A stretch of DNA of 64,000 nucleotides from Chrysopilus asiliformis (Eukaryota; Arthropoda; Insecta; Diptera; Rhagionidae). The stretch lies in assembly GCA_964034945.1 (NCBI GenBank), contig OZ035963.1, forward strand, positions 50,110,032 to 50,174,031. Reading direction: 5' to 3'. The notes under the pieces are model-generated. The model ran no database searches. It saw nothing but the letters and a program-made list of their open reading frames with translations, and had not been told where the DNA came from. Numbering within the stretch: position 1 is the stretch's first letter; every line of letters begins with the position of its first letter. The translations under genes and the position numbers were made by a program. Of the stretch, positions 14,701 to 29,344 are shown in pieces.

Positions 14701-17700
14701 TTTTTCCTACTTAGAACAAGCCTCTAAAAATTCGAAAAAAATATTTACTGGATGAAAAATGTCTCGGAAATATTTTTCCTACTTAGAACAAGCCTCTAAA
14801 AATTCGAAAAAATTATTTACTGGATCAAAAAGGTCTCGGAAATATTTTTCCAACTTAGAAAAAGCCTCTAAATATTCGAAAAAAATATTTACTGGATGAA
14901 AAAGGTCTCGAAAATATTTTTCCTACTTAGAACAAGCCATTCAAAATTCGAGAAAAATACACCCCGAATAGAAAAGGTCTTGGAAATATTTTTCCAACTT
15001 AGAACAAGCCTCTAATAATTCGAAAAAAATATTTACTGGATGAAAAAGGTATCGGAAATATTTTTCCTGCTTAGAACAAGCCTTGAAAAATTCGAAAAAA
15101 ATATTTACTGGATGAAAAATGTCTCGGAAGTATTTTTCCTACTTAGAACAAGCCTCTAAAAATTCGAAAAAAATATTTCCCGGGTAGAAAAGGTCTCGGA
15201 AATATTTGTCCTACTTAGAACAAGCCTCTAAAAATTCGAGAAAAATATTTCCCGGGTAGAAAAGGTCTCGGAAATATTTTTCCAACTTAGAACAAGCCTC
15301 TAATAATTCGAAAAAAATATTTACTGGATGAAAAATGTCTCGGAAATATTTTTCCTACTTAGAACAAGCTTCTAATAATTCGAAAAAAATATTTACTGGA
15401 TCAAAAAGGTCTCGGAAATATTTTTCCTGCTTAGAACAAGCCTCTAAAAATTCGAAAAAAATATTTACTGGATGAAAAAGGTCTCGGAAATATTTTTCCT
15501 ACTTAGAACAAGCCTCTAAAAATTCGAAAAAAATATTTACTGGATGAAAAAGGTATCGGAAATATTTTTCCAACTTAGAACAAGCCTCTAAAAATTCGAA
15601 AAAAATATTTACTGGATGAAAAATGTCTCGGAAATATTTTTCCTACTTAGAACAAGCCTCTAAAAATTCGAAAAAAATATTTACTGGATGAAAAAGGTCT
15701 CGGAAATATTTTTCCTACTTAGAACAAGCCTCTAAAAATTCGAAAAAAATATTTCCCGGGTAGAAAAGGTCTCGGAAATATTTTTCCAACTTAGAACAAG
15801 CCTCTAAAAATTCGAAAAAATATTTACTGGATGAAAAAGGTATCGGAAATATTTTTCCTGCTTAGAACAAGCCTCTAAAAATTCGAAAAAAATATTTACT
15901 GGATGAAAAATGTCTCGGAAATATTTTTCCTACTTAGAACAAGCCTCTAAAAATTCGAAAAAAATATTTACTGGATGAAAAAGGTCTCGGAAATATTTTT
16001 CCTACTTAGAACAAGCGTCTAAAAATTCGAAAAAAATATTAACTGAATGAAAAAGGTCTCGGAAATATTTTTCCTACTTAGAACAAGCCTCTAAAAATTC
16101 GAAAAAAATATTTACTGGATGAAAAAGGTATCGGAAATATTTTTCCTGCTTAGAACAAGCCTCTAAAAATTCTAAAAAAATATTTACTGGATGAAAAATG
16201 TCTCGGAAATATTTTTCCAACTTAGAACAAGCCTCTAAATATTCGAAAAAATATTTACTGGATGAAAACAGTCTCGGAAATATTTTTCCAACTTAGAACA
16301 AGCCTCTAAAAATTCGAAAAAAATATTTCCCGGGTAGAAAAGGTCTCGGAAATATTTTTCCTACTTAGAACAAGCCTCTAAAAATTCGAAAAAAATATTT
16401 CCCGGGTAGAAAAGGTCTCGAAAATATTTTTCCTACTTAGAACAAGCCTCTAAAAATTCGAAAAAAATATTTCCCGGGTAGAAAAGGTCTCGGAAATATT
16501 TTTCCAACTTAGAACAAGCCTCTAAAAATTCGAAAAAAATATTTACTGGATGAAAAAGGTATCGGAAATATTTTTCCTGCTTAGAACAAGCCTCTAAAAA
16601 TTCGAAAAAAATATTTACTGGATGAAAAAGGTCTCGCAAATATTTTTCCAACTTAGAACAAGCCTCTAAAAATTCGAAAAAAATATTTCCCGGGTAGAAA
16701 AGGTCTCGGAAATATTTTTCCTACTTAGAACAAGCTTCTAATAATTCGAAAAAAATATTTACTGGATGAAAAAGGTATCGGAAATATTTTTCCTGCTTAG
16801 AACAAGCCTCTAAAAATTCGAAAAAAATATTTACTGGATGAAAAATGTCTCGGAAATATTTTTCTTACTTAGAACAAGCCTCTAAAAATTCGAAAAAATA
16901 TTTACTGGATGAAAAATGTCTCGGAAATATTTTTCCTACTTAGAACAAGCCTCTAAAAATTCGAAAAAAATATTTACTGGATCCAAAAGGTCTCGGAAAT
17001 ATTTTTCCGACTTAGAACAAGCCTCTAAATATTCGAAAAAAATATTTACTGGATGAAAAAGGTCTCGGAAATATTTTTCCAACTTAGAACAGGCCTCTAA
17101 AAATTCGAAAAAAATATTTACTGGACGAAAAAGGTCTCAGAAATATTTTTCCTACTTAGAACAAGCCTCTAAAAATTCGAAAAAAATATTTCCCGGGTAG
17201 AAAAGGTCTCGAAAATATTTTTCCTACTTAGAACAAGCCTCTAAAAATTCGAAAAAAATATTTACTGGATGAAAAAGGTATCGGAAATATTTTTCCAACT
17301 TAGAACAAGCCTCTAAAAATTCGAAAAAAATATTAACTGAATGAAAAAGGTCTCGGAAATATTTTTCCTACTTAGAACAAGCCTCTAAAAATTCGAAAAA
17401 AATATTTACTGGATCAAAAAGGCCTCGGAAATATTTTTCCTACTTAGAACAAGCCTCTAAAAATTCGAAAAAAATATTTACTGGATCAAAAAGGTCTCGG
17501 AAATATTTTTCCTGCTTAGAACAAGCCTCTAAATATTCGAAAAAATATTTACTGGATGAAAAAAGTCTCGGAAATATTTTTCCAACTTAGAACAGGCCTC
17601 TAAAAATTCGAAAAAAATATTTCCCGGGTAGAAAAGGTCTCGGAAATATTTTTCCTACTTAGAACAAGCCTCTAAAAATTCGAAAAAAATATTTCCCGGG

Positions 17701-20700
17701 TAGAAAAGGTCTCGGAAATATTTTTCCAACTTAGAACAAGCCTCTAAAAATTCGAAAAAAATATTTACTGGATGAAAAAGGTATCGGAAATATTTTTCCT
17801 GCTTAGAACAAGCCTCTAAAAATTCGAAAAAAATATTTACTGGATGAAAAAGGTCTCGCAAATATTTTTCCAACTTAGAACAAGCCTCTAAAAATTCGAA
17901 AAAAATATTTCCCGGGTATAAAAGGTCTCGGAAATATTTTTCCTACTTAGAACAAGCTTCTAATAATTCGAAAAAAATATTTACTGGATGAAAAAGGTAT
18001 CGGAAATATTTTTCCTGCTTAGAACAAGCCTCTAAAAATTCGAAAAAAATATTTACTGGATGAAAAATGTCTCGGAAATATTTTTCTTACTTAGAACAAG
18101 CCTCTAAAAATTCGAAAAAATATTTACTGGATGAAAAATGTCTCGGAAATATTTTTCCTACTTAGAACAAGCCTCTAAAAATTCGAAAAAAATATTTACT
18201 GGATCCAAAAGGTCTCGGAAATATTTTTCCGACTTAGAACAAGCCTCTAAATATTCGAAAAAAATATTTACTGGATGAAAAAGGTCTCGGAAATATTTTT
18301 CCAACTTAGAACAGGCCTCTAAAAATTCGAAAAAAATATTTACTGGACGAAAAAGGTCTCAGAAATATTTTTCCTACTTAGAACAAGCCTCTAAAAATTC
18401 GAAAAAAATATTTACTGGATGAAAAAGGTCTCGGAAATATTTTTCCTACTTAGAACAAGCCTCTAAAAATTCGAAAAAAATATTTACTGGATGAAAAAGG
18501 TATCGGAAATATTTTTCCAACTTAGAACAAGCCTCTAAAAATTCGAAAAAAATATTTACTGGATGAAAAATGTCTCGGAAATATTTTTCCTACTTAGAAC
18601 AAGCCTCTAAAAATTCGAAAAAAATATTTACTGGATGAAAAAGGTCTCGGAAATATTTTTCCTACTTAGAACAAGCCTCTAAAAATTCGAAAAAAATATT
18701 TCCCGGGTAGAAAAGGTCTCGGAAATATTTTTCCAACTTAGAACAAGCCTCTAAAAATTCGAAAAAATATTTACTGGATGAAAAAGGTATCGGAAATATT
18801 TTTCCTGCTTAGAACAAGCCTCTAAAAATTCGAAAAAAATATTTACTGGATGAAAAATGTCTCGGAAATATTTTTCCTACTTAGAACAAGCCTCTAAAAA
18901 TTCGAAAAAAATATTTACTGGATGAAAAAGGTCTCGGAAATATTTTTCCTGCTTAGAACAAGCCTCTAAAAATTCGAAAAAAATATTTACTGGATGAAAA
19001 AGGTCTCGGAAATATTTTTCCTACTTAGAACAAGCCTCTAAAAATTCGAAAAAAATATTTCCCGGGTAGAAAAGGTCTCGGAAATATTTTTCCAACTTAG
19101 AACAAGCCTCTAAAAATTCGAAAAAATATTTACTGGACGAAAAAGGTCTCGGAAATATTTTTCCTGCTTAGAACAAGCCTCTAAAAATTCGAAAAAAATA
19201 TTTACTGGATGAAAAAGGTCTCGGAAATATTTTTCCTACTTAGAACAAGCCTCTAAAAATTCGAAAAAAATATTTACTGGATGAAAAAGGTATCGGAAAT
19301 ATTTTTCCAACTTAGAACAAGCCTCTAAAAATTCGAAAAAAATATTTACTGGATGAAAAATGTCTCGGAAATATTTTTCCTACTTAGAACAAGCCTCTAA
19401 AAATTCGAAAAAAATATTTACTGGATGAAAAAGGTCTCGGAAATATTTTTCCTACTTAGAACAAGCCTCTAAAAATTCGAAAAAAATATTTCCCGGGTAG
19501 AAAAGGTCTCGGAAATATTTTTCCAACTTAGAACAAGCCTCTAAAAATTCGAAAAAATATTTACTGGATGAAAAAGGTATCGGAAATATTTTTCCTGCTT
19601 AGAACAAGCCTCTAAAAATTCGAAAAAAATATTTACTGGATGAAAAATGTCTCGGAAATATTTTTCCTACTTAGAACAAGCCTCTAAAAATTCGAAAAAA
19701 ATATTTACTGGATGAAAAAGGTCTCGGAAATATTTTTCCTACTTAGAACAAGCGTCTAAAAATTCGAAAAAAATATTAACTGAATGAAAAAGGTCTCGGA
19801 AATATTTTTCCTACTTAGAACAAGCCTCTAAAAATTCGAAAAAAATATTTACTGGATGAAAAAGGTATCGGAAATATTTTTCCTGCTTAGAACAAGCCTC
19901 TAAAAATTCTAAAAAAATATTTACTGGATGAAAAATGTCTCGGAAATATTTTTCCAACTTAGAACAAGCCTCTAAATATTCGAAAAAATATTTACTGGAT
20001 GAAAACAGTCTCGGAAATATTTTTCCAACTTAGAACAAGCCTCTAAAAATTCGAAAAAAATATTTCCCGGGTAGAAAAGGTCTCGGAAATATTTTTCCTA
20101 CTTAGAACAAGCCTCTAAAAATTCGAAAAAAATATTTCCCGGGTAGAAAAGGTCTCGAAAATATTTTTCCTACTTAGAACAAGCCTCTAAAAATTCGAAA
20201 AAAATATTTCCCGGGTAGAAAAGGTCTCGGAAATATTTTTCCAACTTAGAACAAGCCTCTAAAAATTCGAAAAAAATATTTACTGGATGAAAAAGGTATC
20301 GGAAATATTTTTCCTGCTTAGAACAAGCCTCTAAAAATTCGAAAAAAATATTTACTGGATGAAAAAGGTATCGGAAATATTTTTCCTGCTTAGAACAAGC
20401 CTCTAAAAATTCGAAAAAAATATTTACTGGATGAAAAATGTCTCGGAAATATTTTTCTTACTTAGAACAAGCCTCTAAAAATTCGAAAAAATATTTACTG
20501 GATGAAAAATGTCTCGGAAATATTTTTCCTACTTAGAACAAGCCTCTAAAAATTCGAAAAAAATATTTACTGGATCCAAAAGGTCTCGGAAATATTTTTC
20601 CGACTTAGAACAAGCCTCTAAATATTCGAAAAAAATATTTACTGGATGAAAAAGGTCTCGGAAATATTTTTCCAACTTAGAACAGGCCTCTAAAAATTCG

Positions 20701-23016
20701 AAAAAAATATTTACTGGACGAAAAAGGTCTCAGAAATATTTTTCCTACTTAGAACAAGCCTCTAAAAATTCGAAAAAAATATTTCCCGGGTAGAAAAGGT
20801 CTCGAAAATATTTTTCCTACTTAGAACAAGCCTCTAAAAATTCGAAAAAAATATTTACTGGATGAAAAAGGTATCGGAAATATTTTTCCAACTTAGAACA
20901 AGCCTCTAAAAATTCGAAAAAAATATTAACTGAATGAAAAAGGTCTCGGAAATATTTTTCCTACTTAGAACAAGCCTCTAAAAATTCGAAAAAAATATTT
21001 ACTGGATCAAAAAGGCCTCGGAAATATTTTTCCTACTTAGAACAAGCCTCTAAAAATTCGAAAAAAATATTTACTGGATCAAAAAGGTCTCGGAAATATT
21101 TTTCCTGCTTAGAACAAGCCTCTAAATATTCGAAAAAATATTTACTGGATGAAAAAAGTCTCGGAAATATTTTTCCAACTTAGAACAGGCCTCTAAAAAT
21201 TCGAAAAAAATATTTCCCGGGTAGAAAAGGTCTCGGAAATATTTTTCCTACTTAGAACAAGCCTCTAAAAATTCGAAAAAAATATTTCCCGGGTAGAAAA
21301 GGTCTCGGAAATATTTTTCCAACTTAGAACAAGCCTCTAAAAATTCGAAAAAAATATTTACTGGATGAAAAAGGTATCGGAAATATTTTTCCTGCTTAGA
21401 ACAAGCCTCTAAAAATTCGAAAAAAATATTTACTGGATGAAAAAGGTCTCGCAAATATTTTTCCAACTTAGAACAAGCCTCTAAAAATTCGAAAAAAATA
21501 TTTCCCGGGTATAAAAGGTCTCGGAAATATTTTTCCTACTTAGAACAAGCTTCTAATAATTCGAAAAAAATATTTACTGGATGAAAAAGGTATCGGAAAT
21601 ATTTTTCCTGCTTAGAACAAGCCTCTAAAAATTCGAAAAAAATATTTACTGGATGAAAAATGTCTCGGAAATATTTTTCTTACTTAGAACAAGCCTCTAA
21701 AAATTCGAAAAAATATTTACTGGATGAAAAATGTCTCGGAAATATTTTTCCTACTTAGAACAAGCCTCTAAAAATTCGAAAAAAATATTTACTGGATCCA
21801 AAAGGTCTCGGAAATATTTTTCCGACTTAGAACAAGCCTCTAAATATTCGAAAAAAATATTTACTGGATGAAAAAGGTCTCGGAAATATTTTTCCAACTT
21901 AGAACAGGCCTCTAAAAATTCGAAAAAAATATTTACTGGACGAAAAAGGTCTCAGAAATATTTTTCCTACTTAGAACAAGCCTCTAAAAATTCGAAAAAA
22001 TATTTCCCGGGTAGAAAAGGTCTCGAAAATATTTTTCCTACTTAGAACAAGCCTCTAAAAATTCGAAAAAAATATTTACTGGATGAAAAAGGTATCGGAA
22101 ATATTTTTCCAACTTAGAACAAGCCTCTAAAAATTCGAAAAAAATATTAACTGAATGAAAAAGGTCTCGGAAATATTTTTCCTACTTAGAACAAGCCTCT
22201 AAAAATTCGAAAAAAATATTTACTGGATCAAAAAGGCCTCGGAAATATTTTTCCTACTTAGAACAAGCCTCTAAAAATTCGAAAAAAATATTTACTGGAT
22301 CAAAAAGGTCTCGGAAATATTTTTCCTGCTTAGAACAAGCCTCTAAAAATTCGAAAAAAATATTTACTGGATGAAAAATGTCTCGGAAGTATTTTTCCTA
22401 CTTAGAACAAGCCTCTAAAAATTCGAAAAAAATATTTCCCGGGTATAAAAGGTCTCGGCAATATTTTTCCTACTTAGAACAAGCCTCTAAAAATTCGAGA
22501 AAAATATTTCCCGGGTAGAAAAGGTCTCGGAAATATTTTTCCAACTTAGAACAAGCCTCTAATAATTCGAAAAAAATATTTACTGGATGAAAAAGGTATC
22601 GGAAATATTTTTCCTGCTTAGAACAAGCCTCTAAAAATTCGAAAAAAATATTTACTGGATGAAAAATGTCTCGGAAATATTTTTTTCCTACTTAGAACAA
22701 GCCTCTAAAAATTCGAAAAAATTATTTACTGGATCAAAAAGGTCTCGGAAATATTTTTCCTGCTTAGAACAAGCCTCTAAATATTCGAAAAAAATATTTA
22801 CTGGATGAAACAGGTCTCGAAAATATTTTTCCTACTTAGAACAAGCCTCTAAAAATTCGAAAAAAATATTTCCCGGGTAGAAAAGGTCTCGGAAATATTT
22901 TTCCTACTTAGAACAAGCCTCTAAAAATTCGAAAAAAATATTTCCCGGGTAGAAAAGGTCTCGAAAATATTTTTCCTACTTAGAACAAGCCTCTAAAAAT
23001 TCGAAAAAAATATTTA
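11761..23016. repeat. ~11.2 kb higher-order repeat, copy 2
   Basis: Second copy of the block beginning near 541, directly adjacent in tandem. Line-by-line comparison at an offset of 11220 matches until about 20370. There this copy lacks two monomers (144 bp) relative to 9150-9300, after which the offset becomes 11076. One visible substitution is CCGGGGAG at 10931 versus CCGGGTAG in the other copy. The match runs through the unit boundary (11761-11940 against about 22837-23016) and ends near 23016, so the duplication covers slightly more than one unit. Confidence 0.88.
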
Positions 23017-26000
23017 CTGGATGAAAAATGTCTCGGAAATATTTTTCCTACTTAGAACAAGCTTCTAATAATTCGAAAAAAATATTTACTGGATGAAAAA
23101 GGTATCGGAAATATTTTTCCAACTTAGAACAAGCCTCTAAAAATTCGAAAAAAATATTTACTGGATGAAAAATGTCTCGGAAATATTTTTCTTACTTAGA
23201 ACAAGCCTCTAAAAATTCGAAAAAAATATTTACTGGATGAAAAATGTCTCGGAAATATTTTTCCTACTTAGAACAAGCTTCTAATAATTTGAAAAAAATA
23301 TTTACTGGATGAAAAAGGTATCGGAAATATTTTTCCTGCTTAGAACAAGCCTCTAAAAATTCGAAAAAAATATTTACTGGATGAAAAATGTCTCGGAAAT
23401 ATTTTTCCTACTTAGAACAAGCTTCTAATAATTCGAAAAAAATATTTACTGGATGAAAAAGGTATCGGAAATATTTTTCCAACTTAGAACAAGCCTCTAA
23501 AAATTCGAAAAAAATATTTACTGGATGAAAAATGTCTCGGAAATATTTTTCTTACTTAGAACAAGCCTCTAAAAATTCGAAAAAAATATTTACTGGATGA
23601 AAAATGTCTCGGAAATATTTTTCCTACTTAGAACAAGCCTCTAAAAATTCGAAAAAAATATTTACTGGATCCAAAAGGTCTCGGAAATATTTTTCCGACT
23701 TAGAACAAGCCTCTAAAAAATCGAAAAAAATATTTACTGGATGAAAAAGGTCTCGGAAATATTTTTCCTACTCAGATCAAGCCATTCAAAATTCGAGAAA
23801 AATACACCCCGAATAGAAAAGGTCTTGGAAATATTTTTCCAACTTAGAACAAGCCTCTAATAATTCGAAAAAAATATTTACTGGATGAAAAAGGTATCGG
23901 AAATATTTTTCCTGCTTAGAACAAGCCTCTAAAAATTCGAAAAAAATATTTACTGGATGAAAATGTCTCGGAAGTATTTTTCCTACTTAGAACAAGCCTC
24001 TAAAAATTCGAAAAAAATATTTCCCGGGTATAAAAGGTCTCGGAAATATTTTTCCTACTTAGAACAAGCCTCTAAAAATTCGAGAAAAATATTTCCCGGG
24101 TAGAAAAGGTCTCGGAAATATTTTTCCAACTTAGAACAAGCCTCTAATAATTCGAAAAAAATATTTACTGGATGAAAAAGGTATCGGAAATATTTTTCCT
24201 GCTTAGAACAAGCCTCTAAAAATTCGAAAAAAATATTTACTGGATGAAAAATGTCCCGGAAATATTTTTCCTACTTAGAACAAGCCTCTAAAAATTCGAA
24301 AAAATTATTTACTGGATCAAAAAGGTCTCGGAAATATTTTTCCTGCTTAGAACAAGCCTCTAAATATTCGAAAAAAATATTTACTGGATGAAACAGGTCT
24401 CGAAAATATTTTTCCTACTTAGAACAAGCCTCTAAAAATTCGAAAAAAATATTTCCCGGGTAGAAAAGGTCTCGGAAATATTTTTCCTACTTAGAACAAG
24501 CCTCTAAAAATTCGAAAAAAATATTTCCCGGGTAGAAAAGGTCTCGAAAATATTTTTCCTACTTAGAACAAGCCTCTAAAAATTTGAAAAAAATATTTAC
24601 TGGATGAAAAAGGTATCGGAAATATTTTTCCTGCTTAGAACAAGCCTCTAAAAATTCGAAAAAAATATTTACTGGATGAAAAATGTCTCGGAAATATTTT
24701 TCCTACTTAGAACAAGCCTCTAAAAATTCGAAAAAAATATTTACTGGATGAAAAAGGTCTCGGAAATATTTTTCCTACATAGAACAAGCGTCTAAAAATT
24801 CGAAAAAATATTAACTGAATGAAAAAGGTCTCGGAAATATTTTTCCTACTTAGAACAAGCCTCTAAATATTCGAAAAAAATATTTCCCCTGTAGAAAATG
24901 TCCCGGAAATATTTTTCCAACTTAGAACAAGCCTCTAAAAATTCGAAAAAAATATTTCCCGGGTAGAAAAGGTCTCGGAAATATTTTTCCTACTTAGAAC
25001 AAGCCTCTAATAATTCGAAAAAAATATTTACTGGATGAAAAAGGTATCGGAAATATTTTTCCTGCTTAGAACAAGCCTCTAAAAATTCGAAAAAAATATT
25101 TCCCGGGTAGAAAAGGTCTCGGAAATATTTTTCCTACTTAGAACAAGCCTCTAATAATTCGAAAAAAATATTTACTGGATGAAAAAGGTATCGGAAATAT
25201 TTTTCCTACTTAGAACAAGCCTCTAAAAATTCGAAAAAAATATTTCCCGGGTAGAAAAGGTCTCGAAAATATTTTTCCAACTTAGAACAAGCCTCTAAAA
25301 ATTCGAAAAAAATATTTCAGGGGTAGAAAAGGTCTCGGAAATATTTTTCCTACTTAGAACAAGCCTCTAAATATTCGAAAAAAATATTTACTGGATGAAA
25401 AATGTCTCGGAAATATTTTTCCTACTTAGAACAAGCCTCTAAATATTCGAAAAAAATATTTACTGGATGAAAAAGGTCTCGGAAATATTTTTCCTACTTA
25501 GAACAAGCCTCTAAAAATTCGAAAAAAATATTAACTGAATGAAAAAGGTCTCGGAAGTATTTTTCCTACTTAGAACAAGCCTCTAAATATTCGAAAAAAA
25601 TATTTACTGGATGAAAAATGTCTCGGAAATATTTTTCCAACTTAGAACAAGCCTCTAAAAATTCGAAAAAAATATTTCCCGGGTAGAAAAGGTCTCGGAA
25701 ATATTTTTCCTACTTAGATCAAGCCTCTAATAATTCGAAAAAAATATTTACTGGATGAAAAAGGTATCGGAAATATTTTTCCTGCTTAGAACAAGCCTCT
25801 AAAAATTCGAAAAAAATATTTACTGGATGAAAAAGGTCTCGGAAATATTTTTCCTACTTAGAACAAGCCTCTAAAAATTCGAAAAAAATATTTACTGGAT
25901 CAAAAAGGTCTCGGAAATATTTTTCCTACTTAGAAAAAGCCTCTAAATATTCGAAAAAAATATTTACTGGATGAAAAAGGTCTCGGAAATATTTTTCCTA

Positions 26001-29000
26001 CTTAGAACAAGCGTCTAAAAATTCGAAAAAAATATTAACTGAATGAAAAAGGTCTCGGAAATATTTTTCCTACTTAGAACAAGCCTCTAATAATTCGAAA
26101 AAAATATTTACTGGATGAAAAAGGTATCGGAAATATTTTTCCTACTTAGAACAAGCGTCTAAAAATTCGAAAAAAATATTAACTGAATGAAAAAGGTCTC
26201 GGAAATATTTTTCCTACTTAGAACAAGCCTCTCAATATTCGAAAAAAATATTTACTGGATGAAAAATGTCTCGGAAATATTTTTCCAACTTAGAACAAGC
26301 CTCTAAAAATTCGAAAAAAATATTTCCCGGGTAGAAAAGGTCTCGGAAATATTTTTCCTACTTAGAACAAGCCTCTAATAATTCGAAAAAAATATTTACT
26401 GGATGAAAAAGGCATCGGAAATATTTTTCCTACTTAGAACAAGCCTCTAAAAATTCGAAAAAAATATTTCCCGGGTAGAAAAGGTCTCGAAAATATTTTT
26501 CCAACTTAGAACAAGCCTCTAAAAATTCGAAAAAAATATTTCAGGGGTAGAAAAGGTCTCGGAAATATTTTTCCTACTTAGAACAAGCCTCTAAATATTC
26601 GAAAAAAATATTTACTGGATGAAAAAGGTATCGGAAATATTTTTCCAACTTAGAACAAGCCTCTAAAAATTCGAAAAAAATATTTCCCGGGTAGAAAAGG
26701 TCTCGAAAATTTTTTTCCTACTTAGAACAAGCCTCTAAAAATTTGAAAAAAATATTTACTTGATGAAAAATGTCTCGGAAATATTTTTCCTACTTAGAAC
26801 AAGCCTCTAAATATTCGAAAAAAATATTTACTGGATGAAAAAGGTCTCGGAAATATTTTTCCTACTTAGAACAAGCGTCTAAAAAAAATATTAACTAAAT
26901 GAAAAAGGTCTCGGAAGTATTTTTCCTACTTAGAACAAGCCTCTAAATATTCGAAAAAAATATTTACTGGATGAAAAATGTCTCGGAAATATTTTTCCAA
27001 CTTAGAACAAGCCTCTAAAAATTCGAAAAAAATATTTCCCGGGTAGAAAAGGTCTCGGAAATATTTTTCCTACTTAGAACAAGCCTCTAATAATTCGAAA
27101 AAAATATTTACTGGATGAAAAAGGTATCGGAAATATTTTTCCTGCTTAGAACAAGCCTCTAAAAATTCGAAAAAAATATTTACTGGATGAAAAAGGTCTC
27201 GGAAATATTTTTCCTACTTAGAACAAGCCTCTAAAAATTCGAAAAAAATATTTACTGGATCAAAAAGGTCTCGGAAATATTTTTCCTACTTAGAACAAGC
27301 CTTTAAAAATTCGAAAAAAATATTTCCCCTGTAGAAAAGGTCTCGGAAATATTTTTCCTACTTAGAACAAGCCTCTAAAAAATCGAAAAAAATATTTACT
27401 GGATGAAAAAGGTCTCGGAAATATTTTTCCTACTTAGAACAAGCGTCTAAAAATTCGAAAAAAATATTAACTGAATGAAAAAGGTCTCGGAAATATTTTT
27501 CCTACTTAGAACAAGCCTCTAAATATTCGAAAAAAATATTTACTGGATCAAAAAAGTCTCGGAAATATTTTTCCTACTTAGAACAAGCCTCTAAATATTC
27601 GAAAAAAATATTTACTGGATGAAAAAGGTCTCGGAAATATTTTTCCTACTTAGAACAAGCGTCTAAAAATTCGAAAAAAATATTAACTGAATGAAAAAGG
27701 TCTCGGAAATATTTTTCCTACTTAGAACAAGCCTCTAAATATTCGAAAAAAATATTTACTGGATGAAAAATGTCTCGGAAATATTTTTCCAACTTAGAAC
27801 AAGCCTCTAAAAATTCGAAAAAAAATATTTCCCGGGTAGAAAAGGTCTCGGAAATATTTTTCCTACTTAGAACAAGCCTCTAATAATTCGAAAAAAATAT
27901 TTACTGGATGAAAAAGGTATCGGAAATATTTTTCCTGCTTAGAACAAGCCTCTAAAAATTCGAAAAAAATATTTACTGGATGAAAAATGTCTCGGAAATA
28001 TTTTTCTTACTTAGAACAAGCCTCTAAAAATTCGAAAAAAATATTTACTGGATGAAAAATGTCTCGGAAATATTTTTCCTACTTAGAACAAGCCTCTAAA
28101 AATTCGAAAAAAATATTTACTGGATGAAAAAGGTCTCGGAAATATTTTTCCTACATAGAACAAGCGTCTAAAAATTCGAAAAAATATTAACTGAATGAAA
28201 AAGGTCTCGGAAATATTTTTCCTACTTAGAACAAGCCTCTAAATATTCGAAAAAAATATTTACTGGATGAAAAAGGTCTCGGAAATATTTTTCCAACTTA
28301 GAACAAGCCTCTAAATATTCAAAAAAAATATTTCCCGGGTAGAAAAGGTCTCGAAAATATTTTTCCTACAAAGAACAAGCCTCTAAAAATTCGAAAAAAA
28401 TATTTCCCGGGTAGAAAAGTTCTCGGGAATATTTTTCCTACTTAGAACAAGCCTCTAAAAATTCGAAAAAAATATTTACTGGATCAAAAAGGTCTCGGAA
28501 ATATTTTTCCTACTTAGAACAAGCCTCTAAATATTGGAAAAAAATATTTACTGGATGAAAAAGGTCTCGGAAGTATTTTTCCTACTTAGAACAAGCCTCT
28601 AAATATTCGAAAAAAATATTTACTGGATGAAAAAGGTCTCGGGAATATTTTTCCTACTTAGAACAAGCCTCTAAAAATTCGAAAAAAATATTTACTGGAT
28701 GAAAAAGGTCTCGAAAATATTTTTCCTACTTAGAACAAGCCTTTAAAAATTCGAAAAAAATATTTCCCCTGTAGAAAAGGTCTCGGAAATATTTTTCCTA
28801 CTTAGAACAAGCCTCTAAAAAATCGAAAAAAATATTTACTGGATGAAAAAGGTCTCGGAAATATTTTTCCAACTTAGAACAAGCCTCTAAAAATTCGAAA
28901 AAAATATTTACTGGATGAAAAAGGTCTCGGAAATATTTTTCCTACTTAGAACGAGCCTTTAAAAATTCGAGAAAAATATTTCCCGGGTAAAAAAGGTCTC

Positions 29001-29110
29001 GAAAGTATTTTTCCTACTTAGAACAAGCCTCTAAAAATTCGAAAAAAATATTTGCCGGATAGACAAGGATGCGGAACTATTTTTCCTGCTCAGAAATAGC
29101 CTCTAAAAAT
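23017..29110. repeat. Right part of array A with local multi-monomer repeats
   Basis: Satellite continues but follows a different monomer order from the duplicated block. Visible local periods are 360 bp (five monomers: the lines beginning 23041 and 23401 are identical) and 1224 bp (seventeen monomers: the rare TTTCAGGGGTAG variant at 25315 and at 26539). Several monomers here carry variants rare elsewhere, such as CCCCTGTAG at about 24890, 27330 and 28770. Divergence rises toward 29110. Confidence 0.85.
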
Positions 29111-29344
29111 GGTATTCCCAGAAAACCAGAATTTTCTAAGAGACATTTGTAGAATTTTTCAATGCAAATCGAGAAAAATCGGAGTATTTTGTCATGTTAT
29201 AGATGATTTCCTTTTTTCGGCAAAAGAAAATAACTTTCCATCCAAGAAGTCGATAATTCACACTATTAGTAATAAAAAATAAATGATGGTTTCACTTACT
29301 ACAGGGAAATAATTCCATCCGTCTAAAAAAACACACTAAAAGTG

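Larger units (their letters stand above)
1..29110. repeat. 72-bp satellite DNA, array A
   Basis: Tandem array of a 72-bp monomer. The word AGAACAAGCCTCTAAA recurs every 71-72 bases across the whole stretch, giving about 400 monomers. Each monomer has an A-rich tract (TTCGAAAAAAATATTT), a variable box that is either ACTGGATGAAAAA or CCCGGGTAGAAAA, then GGTCTCGGAAATATTTTTCC and a CTACTTAG/CAACTTAG/CTGCTTAG switch. GGAAATATTTTTCC is a near-palindrome. Some monomers are 71 bp through loss of one A. The last monomer before 29110 is clearly decayed, as expected at an array edge. The open frames inside it (24-residue periodic peptides) come from the period being divisible by three and are not treated as genes. 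Function is unknown; a centromeric or pericentromeric satellite is an inference from size and organisation. Confidence 0.97.

Noticed and set aside
1..29110. Repeated minus-strand open frames of 62-83 codons in the satellite
   Set aside because: They follow from a 72-bp (24-codon) period without a stop in one frame, break wherever a 71-bp monomer occurs, and have no start or terminal domains.
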